Source of the DNA: Acidobacteriota bacterium
GTDB lineage: Bacteria > Acidobacteriota > Terriglobia > UBA7540
DNA length: 60,003 bases
NCBI GenBank assembly: GCA_021787735.1
Contig: JAJYLL010000014.1
Coordinates: forward strand, 1-60,003
Direction of reading: 5' to 3'
Each line of letters starts with the position of its first letter. The first letter of the stretch is position 1. A model generated the notes under the pieces. It saw only the letters and a list, made by a program, of their open reading frames with translations, searched no databases and was not told where the DNA came from. A program made the translations under genes and the position numbers. Below, in pieces: positions 16,755 through 25,421 of this stretch.

Positions 16755-18909
16755 ATATGATTGGCCGGCAGCGGGTCACCGCGAGCTGATCGGGAAATCC
16801 ATCGAGCGGATTGACGGCCCTGAAAAATCAAGCGGCCGCGCCAAGTACACGTATGACACCAACCCGCCTGGAAGACTGATTGCCAAGACCTGCTCCTGCC
16901 CCTATGCGCATGCCAAAATCACGTCGCTGGATACTTCCGCGGCGCAGAAACTGCCCGGGGTAAAGGCGGTGTTGGTAGTCCACCCCGTTGGTGATGAAAT
17001 CCAGTGGGCTGGAGACGAAGTCGTGGTGGTCGCCGCTACCACCGAGGAAATCGCAGAGGACGCGGTTCGCCTGATCAAAGTAGAGTATGAACAGTTGCCA
17101 CACCTGGTTCGAGAGGAAGACCTGAAGAAGGCGGAAGCCGCCGGTCGGACCAAGGAAGGCGGCGAATCGACCACGGGCGACCCCGCCAAGGCTTTCGCGG
17201 ACCCGGATTCCGTGCTTTCTGAGGGCTTTTACGGGCTGCCGGTGATTACCCATTGCTGCCTGGAGTCTCATGGAAGCGTCACCATGTGGACTGACCCAAA
17301 GACCCTGAAGACGTGGGTTTCCACCCAGAACGTTTCCGGCGGTCCCGGCCAGTTTGGCCAGGGGCTGCGCTTCAAAAAGGTGGACGTTGAGGACAACAAC
17401 ATCGAAACCATCTGCCAGTACATTGGAGGCGGGTTCGGCAGCAAATTCTCTCCTGACCGGTGGGGAATTGAGGCCGCGATGCTTTCCAAGATGGCGGGCG
17501 GCGCTCCTGTCCGGCTGATGCTTGACCGCAACATCGAAATGGAAATGGCTGGCGCGCGACCTTCCGCCTATGCGAAGGTTCGTGTCGCCGCCAAGAAAGA
17601 CGGGACGCTGACGGCGTGGGATTCGGACTCCTGGGGTACAGGAGGCCCTGGCCCCGCGGGACACCCACCGCTGCCTTATGTGATCGAGCCGCCGAACCGT
17701 CACTGGAAACATACGGCGGTCCTGACGAACATTGGCGAAGCACGCGCCTGGCGCGCGCCGAATCATCCTCAAGCCTGCCTGATCACCATGGGCGCTCTTG
17801 ATGACCTGGCGGACAAGCTCCAGATGGACCCGATCGAGTTTCTGAAGAAGAACGTCAATCTCGCGCCGCCAATTCTACGGCGCGCTTACTCTGAAGAACT
17901 GGTGAAGGCCGCGGAAATGGCGGACTGGAAAAAGAATTGGCATCCGCGCGGCGACAAAACGCCCGGCCACATCAAACGTGGCGTGGGCGTCAGCCTCCAC
18001 ACCTGGGGCGGTCGTGGCCACAACAGCAACTGCAACATCATCATCCGGCCGGACGGGTCCGCCACGGTGCAATTGGGGAGTCAGGACCTGGGAACGGGAA
18101 CGCGAACCGTCATTGCCATTACTGTTGCGGAGACGCTTGGGCTCCCTGTTGACGCCATCAAGGTGGAAATTGGCGACAGCAAGTTTCCGTATGACGGTGC
18201 CAGCGGCGGTAGCACAACCGTCGGCGGAGTTTCCAACTCCACGCGGCGTGGCGCAGTTGACGCACTCGACGAGCTGTTCGCCGCCGTAGCTCCATCGCTC
18301 GGAGTTCAGCCGGCGGACCTGGAGGCTTGGAATGGAAAAATCCAGGTGAAGGGCGATGCCTCGAAGAGCCTTACCTGGAAACAGGCCTGTGCCAAGCTGG
18401 GCGTAAAGACCATCCAGACCCTCGGGAAAAATCCCGGCCCTTGCCACCTGGGTGACAGCGGCGTAGGAGGCGTCCAGATTGCCGACGTTTCTGTGGACAC
18501 CGAAACCGGCCAGGTGAAGATCAATCGCATCATCGCCGCGCAGGATTGCGGCCTGATCATTGACATGAAGACGGCCGAAAGCCAGGTTTACGGTGCGCTG
18601 ATCATGGGCGTCTGCTACTCGCTGTTTGAGCAGAAAGTGATGGATGAGACGCTCGGCGTGATGCTCAACCCCAACATGGAATTCTACAAGCTGGCCACCA
18701 TCGGTGACATCGGAGAATTCGTGGTCCACATGATGACCGGCCCCGGATACGACGAGCGTGGCGTGATCGGACTGGGCGAGCCTCCGGTGATTTCTCCCGG
18801 CGCCGCTATCGCCAACGCCGTCACCAACGCCATTGGCGTCCGCGTACCCACACTTCCACTGACCCCTGACAAGGTCCTTGCGGCACTGGAGAAAGGAGAG
18901 AAAGCCTGA
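16741..18909 (+). CDS. Molybdopterin-binding subunit, xanthine dehydrogenase family
   Basis: 722 residues, the large catalytic subunit binding molybdenum-pterin cytosine or guanine dinucleotide. N-terminal aldehyde oxidase a/b hammerhead domain (IDGPEKSSGRAKYTYDTN, YAHAKITSLDTSAA). Moco-binding parts include CQYIGGGFGSKFSPDRW, EARAWRAPNHPQA, TVQLGSQDLGTGTRTVIAI, GASGGSTTVGG and the C-terminal GVIGLGEPPVISPGAAIANA with the catalytic Glu in GLGEPP. No signal of its own, so it should hitch-hike with the Tat-signal small subunit. The substrate (purine, aldehyde, N-heterocycle) cannot be told from motifs. The stop/start TGATGG overlaps the FAD subunit by one base. Confidence 0.92.
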   Translation: MATCKYDWPAAGHRELIGKSIERIDGPEKSSGRAKYTYDTNPPGRLIAKTCSCPYAHAKITSLDTSAAQKLPGVKAVLVVHPVGDEIQWAGDEVVVVAATTEEIAEDAVRLIKVEYEQLPHLVREEDLKKAEAAGRTKEGGESTTGDPAKAFADPDSVLSEGFYGLPVITHCCLESHGSVTMWTDPKTLKTWVSTQNVSGGPGQFGQGLRFKKVDVEDNNIETICQYIGGGFGSKFSPDRWGIEAAMLSKMAGGAPVRLMLDRNIEMEMAGARPSAYAKVRVAAKKDGTLTAWDSDSWGTGGPGPAGHPPLPYVIEPPNRHWKHTAVLTNIGEARAWRAPNHPQACLITMGALDDLADKLQMDPIEFLKKNVNLAPPILRRAYSEELVKAAEMADWKKNWHPRGDKTPGHIKRGVGVSLHTWGGRGHNSNCNIIIRPDGSATVQLGSQDLGTGTRTVIAITVAETLGLPVDAIKVEIGDSKFPYDGASGGSTTVGGVSNSTRRGAVDALDELFAAVAPSLGVQPADLEAWNGKIQVKGDASKSLTWKQACAKLGVKTIQTLGKNPGPCHLGDSGVGGVQIADVSVDTETGQVKINRIIAAQDCGLIIDMKTAESQVYGALIMGVCYSLFEQKVMDETLGVMLNPNMEFYKLATIGDIGEFVVHMMTGPGYDERGVIGLGEPPVISPGAAIANAVTNAIGVRVPTLPLTPDKVLAALEKGEKA

Positions 18910-19895
18910 TGGAAGCTTTCGAATACGCAAGTCCAAAGAGTATTCAGGATGCCGTCCGGTTGCTTGGAAGCACCTGGGGTGGCACTGAGGTTATGGCTGG
19001 TGGCACCGACCTCGTCAGCGCGATGAAGGACGGGGTCGTTACTCCCAAGCGCGTGGTGAGCCTGAAGAACGTTAAGGAGTTGCAATTCGCTCGAGGCGGG
19101 GCTCGCGAGGGTCTGCGGCTGGGCGCGTTGTTGACGATCCGCGAACTTCTGGACCTTCCACAGGCAAAGCAGGAATATCCCGGACTGGTCCAGGCGGCAG
19201 ACGGAATTCGTGGCGAGCAGATGCGCCACATGGGCACTGTCAGCGGCGAACTGCTGCAGCGTCCGCGCGACTGGTACTTCCGCAACGGGTTTGGTTTGCT
19301 GGCGGAGTACGACGGCAAATCACTGATTCCCGACGGCCAGAACTACTACTCCGCGATCCTGGGGAATTCGGGGCCAGCCTATTTTGTGAGTCCGTCCAGC
19401 TTGGCGCCCATCCTGATTGCGCTGGATGCTAAAGTGACCTTGCACGGGCCGAATGGGCGGCGCGAAGTGGAACTCAGCAAGTTCTACAGGACGCCGCAGT
19501 CGGAAGGCGAGCGCGAGTACGTGATCAATCCGGATGAAATCCTGACGGAGATCACCGTGCCGGCCGCCAGGGGAATGAAAACCGCCACCTATGAAATCCG
19601 TGAAAAGGAAGGACTGGACTGGCCCCTGGCAGCGGCGGCTGTGGCGCTTGAAATGGACGGCAACACCGTGAAGAGGTCCCGGGTGGTGCTGGGCCACGTG
19701 GCCCCGGTGCCGTGGCCATCTCCTGAGGCGGAAGAAGCCCTCAACGGGAAGAACCTGACTGAGGAAACAGCGGATGCCGCCGGCAAGGCCGCGGTAAGCA
19801 AAGCAACACCCTTAAGCCAGAATGGTTACAAGGTGCAACTTGCCCGCGTAGCCGTCAAACGCGCTCTGATGCGCGCTGTGAAAGGAGAAGCGTGA
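18909..19895 (+). CDS. FAD-binding subunit, xanthine dehydrogenase family
   Basis: 328 residues. FAD loops are visible: VMAGGTDLVSAMK at ~30-42 and MGTVSGELLQRPRDWYFRNG at ~108-127. It resembles PaoB/HcrB-type subunits, where this region often reads GNLLQRxRCxYFR and a following loop supplies cysteines for an extra [4Fe-4S] cluster. Here the Cys is Asp, the usual Asn is Glu (SGEL), and the whole protein contains no cysteine, so no [4Fe-4S] cluster can form. The C-terminal domain has LAAAAVALEM and ALNGKNLTEETADAAG. Completes an exported heterotrimer with the two preceding genes. Confidence 0.88.
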   Translation: MEAFEYASPKSIQDAVRLLGSTWGGTEVMAGGTDLVSAMKDGVVTPKRVVSLKNVKELQFARGGAREGLRLGALLTIRELLDLPQAKQEYPGLVQAADGIRGEQMRHMGTVSGELLQRPRDWYFRNGFGLLAEYDGKSLIPDGQNYYSAILGNSGPAYFVSPSSLAPILIALDAKVTLHGPNGRREVELSKFYRTPQSEGEREYVINPDEILTEITVPAARGMKTATYEIREKEGLDWPLAAAAVALEMDGNTVKRSRVVLGHVAPVPWPSPEAEEALNGKNLTEETADAAGKAAVSKATPLSQNGYKVQLARVAVKRALMRAVKGEA

Positions 19896-19897
19896 TT

Positions 19898-20116
19898 ATG
19901 CCTGAACCTTTGAATCTGAACATCATCGGTCATGCTGCCTGCCGTTGCCTTCATTCGAAGGAAACGTTTATCCACGCTGAACCTGATCCCAGGATTCCCA
20001 GCATGAGTAGCGGCATCCACTGGTGCGTCCACACCCATACCTGCCTGGGGCCGGACGGCCAGATTGCGGAACCCGAAGCCTGCAAGCCAGGCCGCGGCTG
20101 TTACGATCCCCTTTAA
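19898..20116 (+). CDS. Tiny six-cysteine protein at the end of the hydroxylase operon
   Basis: 72 residues from ATG 19898, or 74 from the GTG at 19892 that overlaps the FAD subunit stop. Six Cys in three pairs (CRC, CVHTHTC, CKPGRGC) and several His near them (HWCVHTHTC); no signal peptide or membrane segment. Family not recognised. Its tight coupling suggests a function with the exported hydroxylase, such as metal or sulfur handling or electron transfer, but nothing in the sequence fixes this. It is a single reading of a short frame, so coding status is likely rather than certain. Confidence 0.5.
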   Translation: MPEPLNLNIIGHAACRCLHSKETFIHAEPDPRIPSMSSGIHWCVHTHTCLGPDGQIAEPEACKPGRGCYDPL

Positions 20117-20244
20117 GCTGCTGCCGCTTCAGGCGACGACTGCATTGTTAGGACACGAGCGTGTGCGCGAATGTGCACACGCTCTCGCCTACCTGTGCTC
20201 TCAGATTTCCCTGTAACCCAACTCACCCTTTTGGCATCGAAGAA

Positions 20245-20274
20245 ATGACAACCTTTTTCGTTGTGGGCTAGAAT
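20245..20274 (+). promoter_or_regulatory. Promoter of the DUF1326 gene
   Basis: ATGACA (20245-20250), 18-bp spacer and TAGAAT (20269-20274), each 5 of 6 to consensus, about 47 bp before the start codon. Confidence 0.5.
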
Positions 20275-20320
20275 ATTTTCATCAATTGGGGCAACGCATA
20301 AACACTCGAAGGAGGACAAG

Positions 20321-20992
20321 ATGCGGAAATTTTGGGGCATGGGGCTGGCGGCAATCGTCCTGGCGGGGTTGGCAGTTGTGCCGGGCAAAGCTGCTATTAC
20401 AGGCGATTATCTTGAAGTGAGAAATGCCGATGTCTGGACGGGACCTTGCTTTGCCAGTTCACAGGTTGACCTGACAGGGAAACGGGCAATCCTTGCTTGG
20501 AAAATCAACCACGGGACGTGGCAGGGAACTGATTTGAGTGGATTGGCGGTGGTTGCGGTGGTGAAGGCCAGTGCAACGCTCGGCGATCCTTATCGTAACC
20601 CGCTGCCGAGCGAGTCGGTGATGATTCTTGACCACAAGGCAACGGCAGGGCAGCGGAAAGCCTTGATGAGTTTTGCAAGGGCGCGGGCTGGTAAACTGCT
20701 GGGCCATGTGGTTCAGATTGACACCGCCCCAGTCAGCCTTGAGGTAGGTGCCGGCGCAGACCGCGGGACGGATGTACTGAAGGCCGGCAATCTTGCTATG
20801 GTAAAGACGCGTCCTCTCTGCCAGGGTGACATCATGTGCGGCAATGAAACGGTCTATTACCCACCGCTCACGAAGACGAATCAATACATGCCTGCGTTCA
20901 GCCGGATCGATGAGTTCGACGGCAAGGGACTAGGTGCTGTCTGGGATAATCGGAACGCCCGCAGCGCTTTCGTCGGCAAATTTTCCGAGTGA
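20321..20992 (+). CDS. Secreted DUF1326-family protein
   Basis: 223 residues from ATG 20321, preceded by a strong aaggagg at 6-9 nt; the longer frame to 20261 lacks such support. Signal peptide MRKFWGMGLAAIVLAGLAVV with a GKAA cleavage region. The mature start GDYLEVRNADVWTGPCFA and the repeated LSGLAVVAVVKASATLGDP are typical of DUF1326 proteins, whose function is unknown. Three cysteines remain in the mature protein (GPCF, PLCQ, IMCG). Predicted periplasmic or extracellular. Confidence 0.75.
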   Translation: MRKFWGMGLAAIVLAGLAVVPGKAAITGDYLEVRNADVWTGPCFASSQVDLTGKRAILAWKINHGTWQGTDLSGLAVVAVVKASATLGDPYRNPLPSESVMILDHKATAGQRKALMSFARARAGKLLGHVVQIDTAPVSLEVGAGADRGTDVLKAGNLAMVKTRPLCQGDIMCGNETVYYPPLTKTNQYMPAFSRIDEFDGKGLGAVWDNRNARSAFVGKFSE

Positions 20993-21103
20993 CGCATGCC
21001 GGGTCTGCTGCACGAGTATGTTTTTTGAACGCGTGGCGAGGAGTGTGCCCGATTCCAGTCCCGTATTCTTTGGATTCCTGCTAGTTAACCACGGAGGTTC
21101 GAA

Positions 21104-21775
21104 ATGCGACGTATTGTAGTTTTTTCACTAGCTTCTGTTCTGGCCCTCAGTGTTGCTGCATTTGCTCAGGACACCTATAAAATCGAAGCCACCAAGGGAC
21201 TGCCCGGTGGTGACGTCGGCCAGGCCATCCAGGGTCTGCTTCAGCCTCAGGGCGAAAGCCTGCTGGACAGTTCGGGGAAAGTGTTGTCTGAAGTCTGGCT
21301 GAGAAAGGACCTTGACGCGGCTGCCAATCCGGATACTTCGTCAGCTGTGCTTTACGGCAAGATTGCGCAAGGCTCACTAGTGGGTGTCATCCATTTCCCG
21401 GAGGCCACAAAAGACTACCGTGGCCAGGGAGTCAAGGCGGGTTACTACACTCTCCGCTATGAATTGATTCCCCAGGATGGGAACCACATGGGCGTCAGCC
21501 AATACCGGGACTTCCTTCTGCTGGTGCCTGTGGCAAAGGACACGGACCCGGCGAAGGCCGTTACCTTTAACGACGCCGTCAAGCTCAGCCGCGATTCGAC
21601 TGATACCGGACATCCCGGCGTCATATTGATGGATTCGTTGAGCGATACGGTCAAAACGTTCCCGGCATTGTTCCAGGATTATTCACAAAACTGGGCGCTC
21701 CAGATGGAAGCCGGACTTGGCGCCGGCCAGAAACTGCCACTGGCGATCGTGCTGGTCGGGCAGTACCAGAGTTAA
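21104..21775 (+). CDS. Secreted protein, unknown function
   Basis: 223 residues. Clean signal peptide (MRRIVVFSLASVLALSVAAFAQ) ending in AFA-QD. The mature part is beta-rich with LVGVIHFPEATKDYRGQGV, AGYYTLRYELIPQDGNHMGV and YRDFLLLVPVA. I recognise this only as a pattern seen in acidobacterial secreted proteins, without a named function. cggagg at about 7 nt supports the ATG. No transmembrane segment after the signal, so it is periplasmic or exported. It lies between two other secreted proteins. Confidence 0.65.
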   Translation: MRRIVVFSLASVLALSVAAFAQDTYKIEATKGLPGGDVGQAIQGLLQPQGESLLDSSGKVLSEVWLRKDLDAAANPDTSSAVLYGKIAQGSLVGVIHFPEATKDYRGQGVKAGYYTLRYELIPQDGNHMGVSQYRDFLLLVPVAKDTDPAKAVTFNDAVKLSRDSTDTGHPGVILMDSLSDTVKTFPALFQDYSQNWALQMEAGLGAGQKLPLAIVLVGQYQS

Positions 21776-21808
21776 TTCCAAACGCGCCAACTGCCAGGTG
21801 AAGTGAGC

Positions 21809-22318
21809 ATGAAGTTTCAAGCCACAAATGTTTTATTAAGGGGCCGGCATCGCGCGTTTCGCTGCCGGCTCCCCTATGCCAGATTGGCCGCTCTCATGCT
21901 TGGCGGTGTTAGCCTCTTCCTTGCAGTTGCTACGGGCCGGGCGGCTGATGTGCAAAACTCCCAGAAGACACTGCAAGGAACCCTGCTTTTTATCGAGGGG
22001 AAAGGGCCAGTGTTGAAAAACGGCGCCAAACAGGTTACGCTAGCCGGGCGCTACGAGTATACTTTTCGGACGCTCGAGGACAAGCGGCTTCGCAATGATG
22101 AAGTCCGGCTGGTAGGCAAATTCCAGCCGGATGGAAATTTCCGTGTGGACGACGTTTTTACCATTCACCACGGAGAGGTCTATCGGGTTCGCTACTACTG
22201 CGAGACCTGCAACATTGTGGGGCTTGGGCCGGGGAAATGCGTCTGCTGCCAGCAGCCAACCGAACTTCAGGAAGTTCCCGTCAACAAGAACGACAAGAAA
22301 ATCCTGATTACCCACTGA
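21809..22318 (+). CDS. Secreted protein with C-terminal cysteine knuckle
   Basis: 169 residues from ATG 21809 (an in-frame GTG at 21803 adds two residues). A long basic N-terminus precedes the hydrophobic core LAALMLGGVSLFLAVATG and RAAD, a probable signal peptide. The mature domain is a small beta barrel (TLQGTLLFIEGKGPVLKNG, VRLVGKFQPDGNFRVDDVF). Near the end is CETC followed after 12 residues by CVCC, a rubredoxin- or zinc-ribbon-like set of five cysteines. Function unknown; metal binding outside the cytoplasm is the obvious guess. Confidence 0.6.
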   Translation: MKFQATNVLLRGRHRAFRCRLPYARLAALMLGGVSLFLAVATGRAADVQNSQKTLQGTLLFIEGKGPVLKNGAKQVTLAGRYEYTFRTLEDKRLRNDEVRLVGKFQPDGNFRVDDVFTIHHGEVYRVRYYCETCNIVGLGPGKCVCCQQPTELQEVPVNKNDKKILITH

Positions 22319-22452
22319 CGGCGACAATCCGTTCGCAGCGCGGTATTCGATTTTTGACGCCACGCTTCCATGCGCTGCATTGACCGCAGAACTTCAAGGT
22401 TCGAAGATCGCGCAAGCACCCTGCCCGAGCAGACTTGAAGCTTCCCTTTTCG

Positions 22453-22482
22453 TTGACACTTTTGCCGTCTCGATGTTTAGAT
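22453..22482 (+). promoter_or_regulatory. Probable tRNA-His promoter
   Basis: Perfect -35 TTGACA (22453-22458), then a 17-bp spacer and a weak -10 TTTAGA (22476-22481), or TAGATA at 19 bp. It is about 30 bp upstream of the tRNA. Confidence 0.45.
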
Positions 22483-22513
22483 AGTATGAGGCCGTAAAAC
22501 TTGATTGCCTTGT

Positions 22514-22590
22514 GGTGAGCGTAGCTCAGCTGGTAGAGCGCCAGATTGTGGATCTGGAAGTCGCGGGTTCGAACCCCGTCGCTCACCCCA
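22514..22590 (+). tRNA. tRNA-His (anticodon GTG)
   Basis: Complete cloverleaf. Acceptor gtgagcg (22515-22521) pairs with cgctcac (22580-22586). The extra G at -1 (22514) faces C73, the identity mark of tRNA-His. D-loop agctcagctggtagagc, anticodon stem ccaga/tctgg around ttGTGga, T-arm gcgggttcgaaccccg, and an encoded CCA (22588-22590). Confidence 0.97.
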
Positions 22591-22800
22591 ATATTCCTTT
22601 CTGTAGAATTCACTGGAATTTCATTGTTGGGGCTGCTTTCAAGAAGGACGAAGTGTGTGCCACTGGCAAGAGAAGGAGCTAGGATTTGCCGCCGGGCCTC
22701 ATTCCGGCCAGCAGGGGTGTTTCACCCTATTGCCCCACGCGTCCTTCCTGTTGCGGATCACAAACGTTCCCAGCCCTGAAGTTGCTTTCATGTTCATCGC

Positions 22801-23583
22801 CTATCGATTTCGAAACACCGGTTTTCTCTTTTCGCGAAAAGCTGCGATGCCTTCGTTGCAGTCTTCAGTTGACCGAGCGAGCCCCGCGGCCGCCGCAAAA
22901 TGACGGCCCAGATCTGCGTGCAGGGTTCCCAGTAGATTCTTGGTTAGCGCGACCGCCGGGGGCGCATTCGATAAGAGTTTGCCGAGCCACACTTCGAGTT
23001 GTGCTTCCATGGCGTTCGTGTCTTCGACAACAGCGTTCAAAAGTCCCCACTCGTGGGCTTTGTCAGCAGAGCTGGGTGAGCCGAGTAAGGTGAGCTCGCG
23101 GGCGCGAGCCACGCCTACAATTTCAGAGAGCCGGCAAACTCCAGCCCAACCGGCAATCATGCCCAATCCAACTTCCGGCGTTCCAAGCTTGGCCGCCCTG
23201 ACTCCCACACGAAGGTCCGCCATCAGGGCAAGTTCGAGCCCGCCGCCAAGCGCATGGCCGGAAATGGCTGCAATCACGGGCTGGGGTAATTCGGCAATCT
23301 TTTCCAGCACCTGGATGCCACGGAGAATCCAGTCATTGGACATTTCAGTAGGAGTCAGTGCACCCCACACTTCAATGTCTCCACCCGTGCAGAAGAAATG
23401 GCCATTGCCACGCAGAACTAAAGCCCGGAGGTTTCGTGAGGTTTTCAGCCTCTGAACATCCTCCTCGATTTCAACCAGCATCGGCAGGGTGAGGGCGTTG
23501 CCTATCTGCGGGCGATTCAGAGTGATCTCCGCCCATTCGCCCTCGGCCCGCTTTTTCTCCTCGTAAAGAATGTTGGTCTCCAC
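22801..23583 (-). CDS. Enoyl-CoA hydratase/isomerase (crotonase) family protein
   Basis: 260 residues. Crotonase core: ITLNRPQIGNALT near 20, FFCTGGDIEVWG with the CoA oxyanion-hole region near 64, PVIAAISGHALGGGLELALMADLRV near 103-127 and AKLGTPEVGLGMIAGWAG. The catalytic-position residues sit in GTPEVGLG and the following segment. It probably hydrates or isomerises an enoyl-CoA in fatty or aromatic acid breakdown; the exact substrate is not readable. Same strand as the formamidase-like gene 243 bp upstream, with no evidence of one operon. Confidence 0.85.
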   Translation of the reverse strand: METNILYEEKKRAEGEWAEITLNRPQIGNALTLPMLVEIEEDVQRLKTSRNLRALVLRGNGHFFCTGGDIEVWGALTPTEMSNDWILRGIQVLEKIAELPQPVIAAISGHALGGGLELALMADLRVGVRAAKLGTPEVGLGMIAGWAGVCRLSEIVGVARARELTLLGSPSSADKAHEWGLLNAVVEDTNAMEAQLEVWLGKLLSNAPPAVALTKNLLGTLHADLGRHFAAAAGLARSTEDCNEGIAAFREKRKPVFRNR

Positions 23584-23826
23584 TTTCAGTCTCCGATTTG
23601 AAATGACTCAGAATCCTGGCCAGGAAGAAATGCCCGTTGCGGCTCTCGGCTGAACGAGTGCATTGTTCTACGTTAGCCGCTCGGATACGAACTCGCGCGA
23701 CAATGACCTCTCGCGTTGCAAAGCGTGAATCTTATGTTTCCGGTGATGCAGTGTCAAGCCGCATGCGGGTGCGGCGGGTTTTGGCAATTCGTTGGCGTTT
23801 CCCATCCGCCTTAATGGTCTTTGCCC

Positions 23827-24816
23827 TCAAGAGTAAGTGGGGATCGATCTCTTCAGGATTTCTGCGCCGGCGGTAAATTGCAGGCTGGCGATGGGAGCCA
23901 TTTGATAGACGTTCACGCGAAAATCAGGATTGACGCCCACCAGCAGGTAAGCACTGCGCTGGGAACAGCCATAGTCCTCGATCAGCCATTCCATCAACTG
24001 GATGCTGGCGCGCCAGACGGCTTCTTCCAGCGGCTTGGCGCAGGCCAGTGAGATCAGACTCTCCTGCTTTTCGAGCCGCACAAAGGGCTTACTCTTTCCT
24101 TTGATGAGGCCGCACCTCAGCGTGACGGTGCTGCGGGCTTCCATGGCGGTCCCGTAGAATTCGGTGTCGCCCTGGCAGGCGTGAATGTCGCCGACGTAGA
24201 GTAGCGCGCCGGGGTGGTAGCAGGGAATCAGAATGCGCGTGCCCGGACGGATGTCGCGCACGTCCATATTGCCGCCCCAGTCCCCCTGGCCAAGCCCGGG
24301 AGTCGCGACTTCACGTTCAGGTGCAACGGCGATGGTCCCGATAAAAGGTGACTGCGGAAATCGCAGGCCCAGCGGTTGCCGACGGACGTGGCCGTCTTCC
24401 CACGTGACCGCTTCATCAAGGACGACTTCGCCGTTTTCATGGCGACCGATGGCAAGCGTCGGCTTGCCCAACTCATTCCATCGTGCCGAATCCCCCAGCG
24501 GCTTGTGGCCAGGTCTCCAGTAGGTGACGCTCTGGCTGTCGAGTTCGAGCTTATCGATCTCGACCACCAGCGTATCGCCTGGCTCGGCACCTTTTATGTA
24601 AACCGGCCCTGTGACCGGATTGGCCATGGACGGCGAATAATTCAGGTACCATGCGTCGAGCAGATGAGCAGCATCTTCCGGGCTGCGGTAGGTTCCCGAG
24701 GGAGCGTCTTCCGTCTCCAGAACAAAGGGTTCGTCCTGCTCGACCTCCAAAACCGGAGGGTGCCGGTGGTCCAGGGTATATTTCAGATACTGCCGGTTGC
24801 GCTCAACAAATTTCAT
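23827..24816 (-). CDS. Acetamidase/formamidase family protein
   Basis: 329 residues from ATG 24816; the frame extends upstream to 24933 but the extra 39 residues look non-coding. Family features: a His/Pro-rich start (YTLDHRHPPVLEVE), NPVTGPVYIKGAEPGDTLVVEI, GTIAVAP, GDWGGNMDVRDI and LYVGDIHACQGDTEFYGTAMEA, the metal and active-site region. Hydrolyses formamide, acetamide or related amides to ammonia and an acid in the cytoplasm. Nitrogen-scavenging is a reasonable role. No amide transporter is adjacent. Confidence 0.85.
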   Translation of the reverse strand: MKFVERNRQYLKYTLDHRHPPVLEVEQDEPFVLETEDAPSGTYRSPEDAAHLLDAWYLNYSPSMANPVTGPVYIKGAEPGDTLVVEIDKLELDSQSVTYWRPGHKPLGDSARWNELGKPTLAIGRHENGEVVLDEAVTWEDGHVRRQPLGLRFPQSPFIGTIAVAPEREVATPGLGQGDWGGNMDVRDIRPGTRILIPCYHPGALLYVGDIHACQGDTEFYGTAMEARSTVTLRCGLIKGKSKPFVRLEKQESLISLACAKPLEEAVWRASIQLMEWLIEDYGCSQRSAYLLVGVNPDFRVNVYQMAPIASLQFTAGAEILKRSIPTYS

Positions 24817-25421
24817 TTGCCTGATGCATCCTTTCAGCCTTGTGGTGGCGCTATCCAATCGGCCGTATGCTGTGAGCCTGGGCCGGGTCTGCCAGCCAGG
24901 ATAAAGAGCTCCCATATCCTGCCGATAACACAATTGGTGGCTTGCAGGCGGCTGCCATTATGCCGCACTCACGGTCTATTGGGAAGGCCACGTGAAGCAC
25001 GGAACAGATCATGGCGGTCGGACGACGTCTATGAAGGGATGGTCGGCACAACCCGCATAGGCAGGAACGTTCAGAGTGCCAGGCCAGGGGGACATGGCTC
25101 ACCAAACTCGTGAGAGGAGAGGCCGGGTTCCAGGTTCTTGCCAGTGCGCTTCAGGGGCGAGTGCACAGTCCGCGGGGCTAATCTCTATCCTGAAAGCCGC
25201 ATCAAGTGGTGTTGGGAAAAACGCTCATGAACCGCCGGTCGCAAGCATCTGGCCGCAGTACCGAAATGTCGGGGCTCTGCGCATAGATTTGATCCGGCCC
25301 AGATCCATGAGCATCCCGCGCCTGAACTTCGAACAGCGAACTGCAGACGATTCTTCAACGCGTCGGGATGCTCGATCAGCGCAACCCGGATTTTTGCCAA
25401 ACATCGTTCTAAGCGAATAAG
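24817..25421. other. Intergenic region between divergent genes
   Basis: About 600 bp between the amidase and the hybrid kinase. Both strands contain open frames but none with a recognisable product or ribosome binding site. A minus-strand frame at 25400 begins like a response regulator (MAKIRVALIEHPDALK) but loses resemblance after about 15 residues. Confidence 0.4.

Noticed and set aside
17875..18936. 353-codon minus-strand frame in the molybdenum subunit
   Set aside because: Moco-binding motifs are on the plus strand; the reverse product is low complexity.
25185..25400. Possible response regulator start (MAKIRVALIEHPDALK) beside the hybrid kinase
   Set aside because: Likeness stops after ~15 residues, no phospho-acceptor or output domain follows in any frame; may be chance or a fully decayed remnant.
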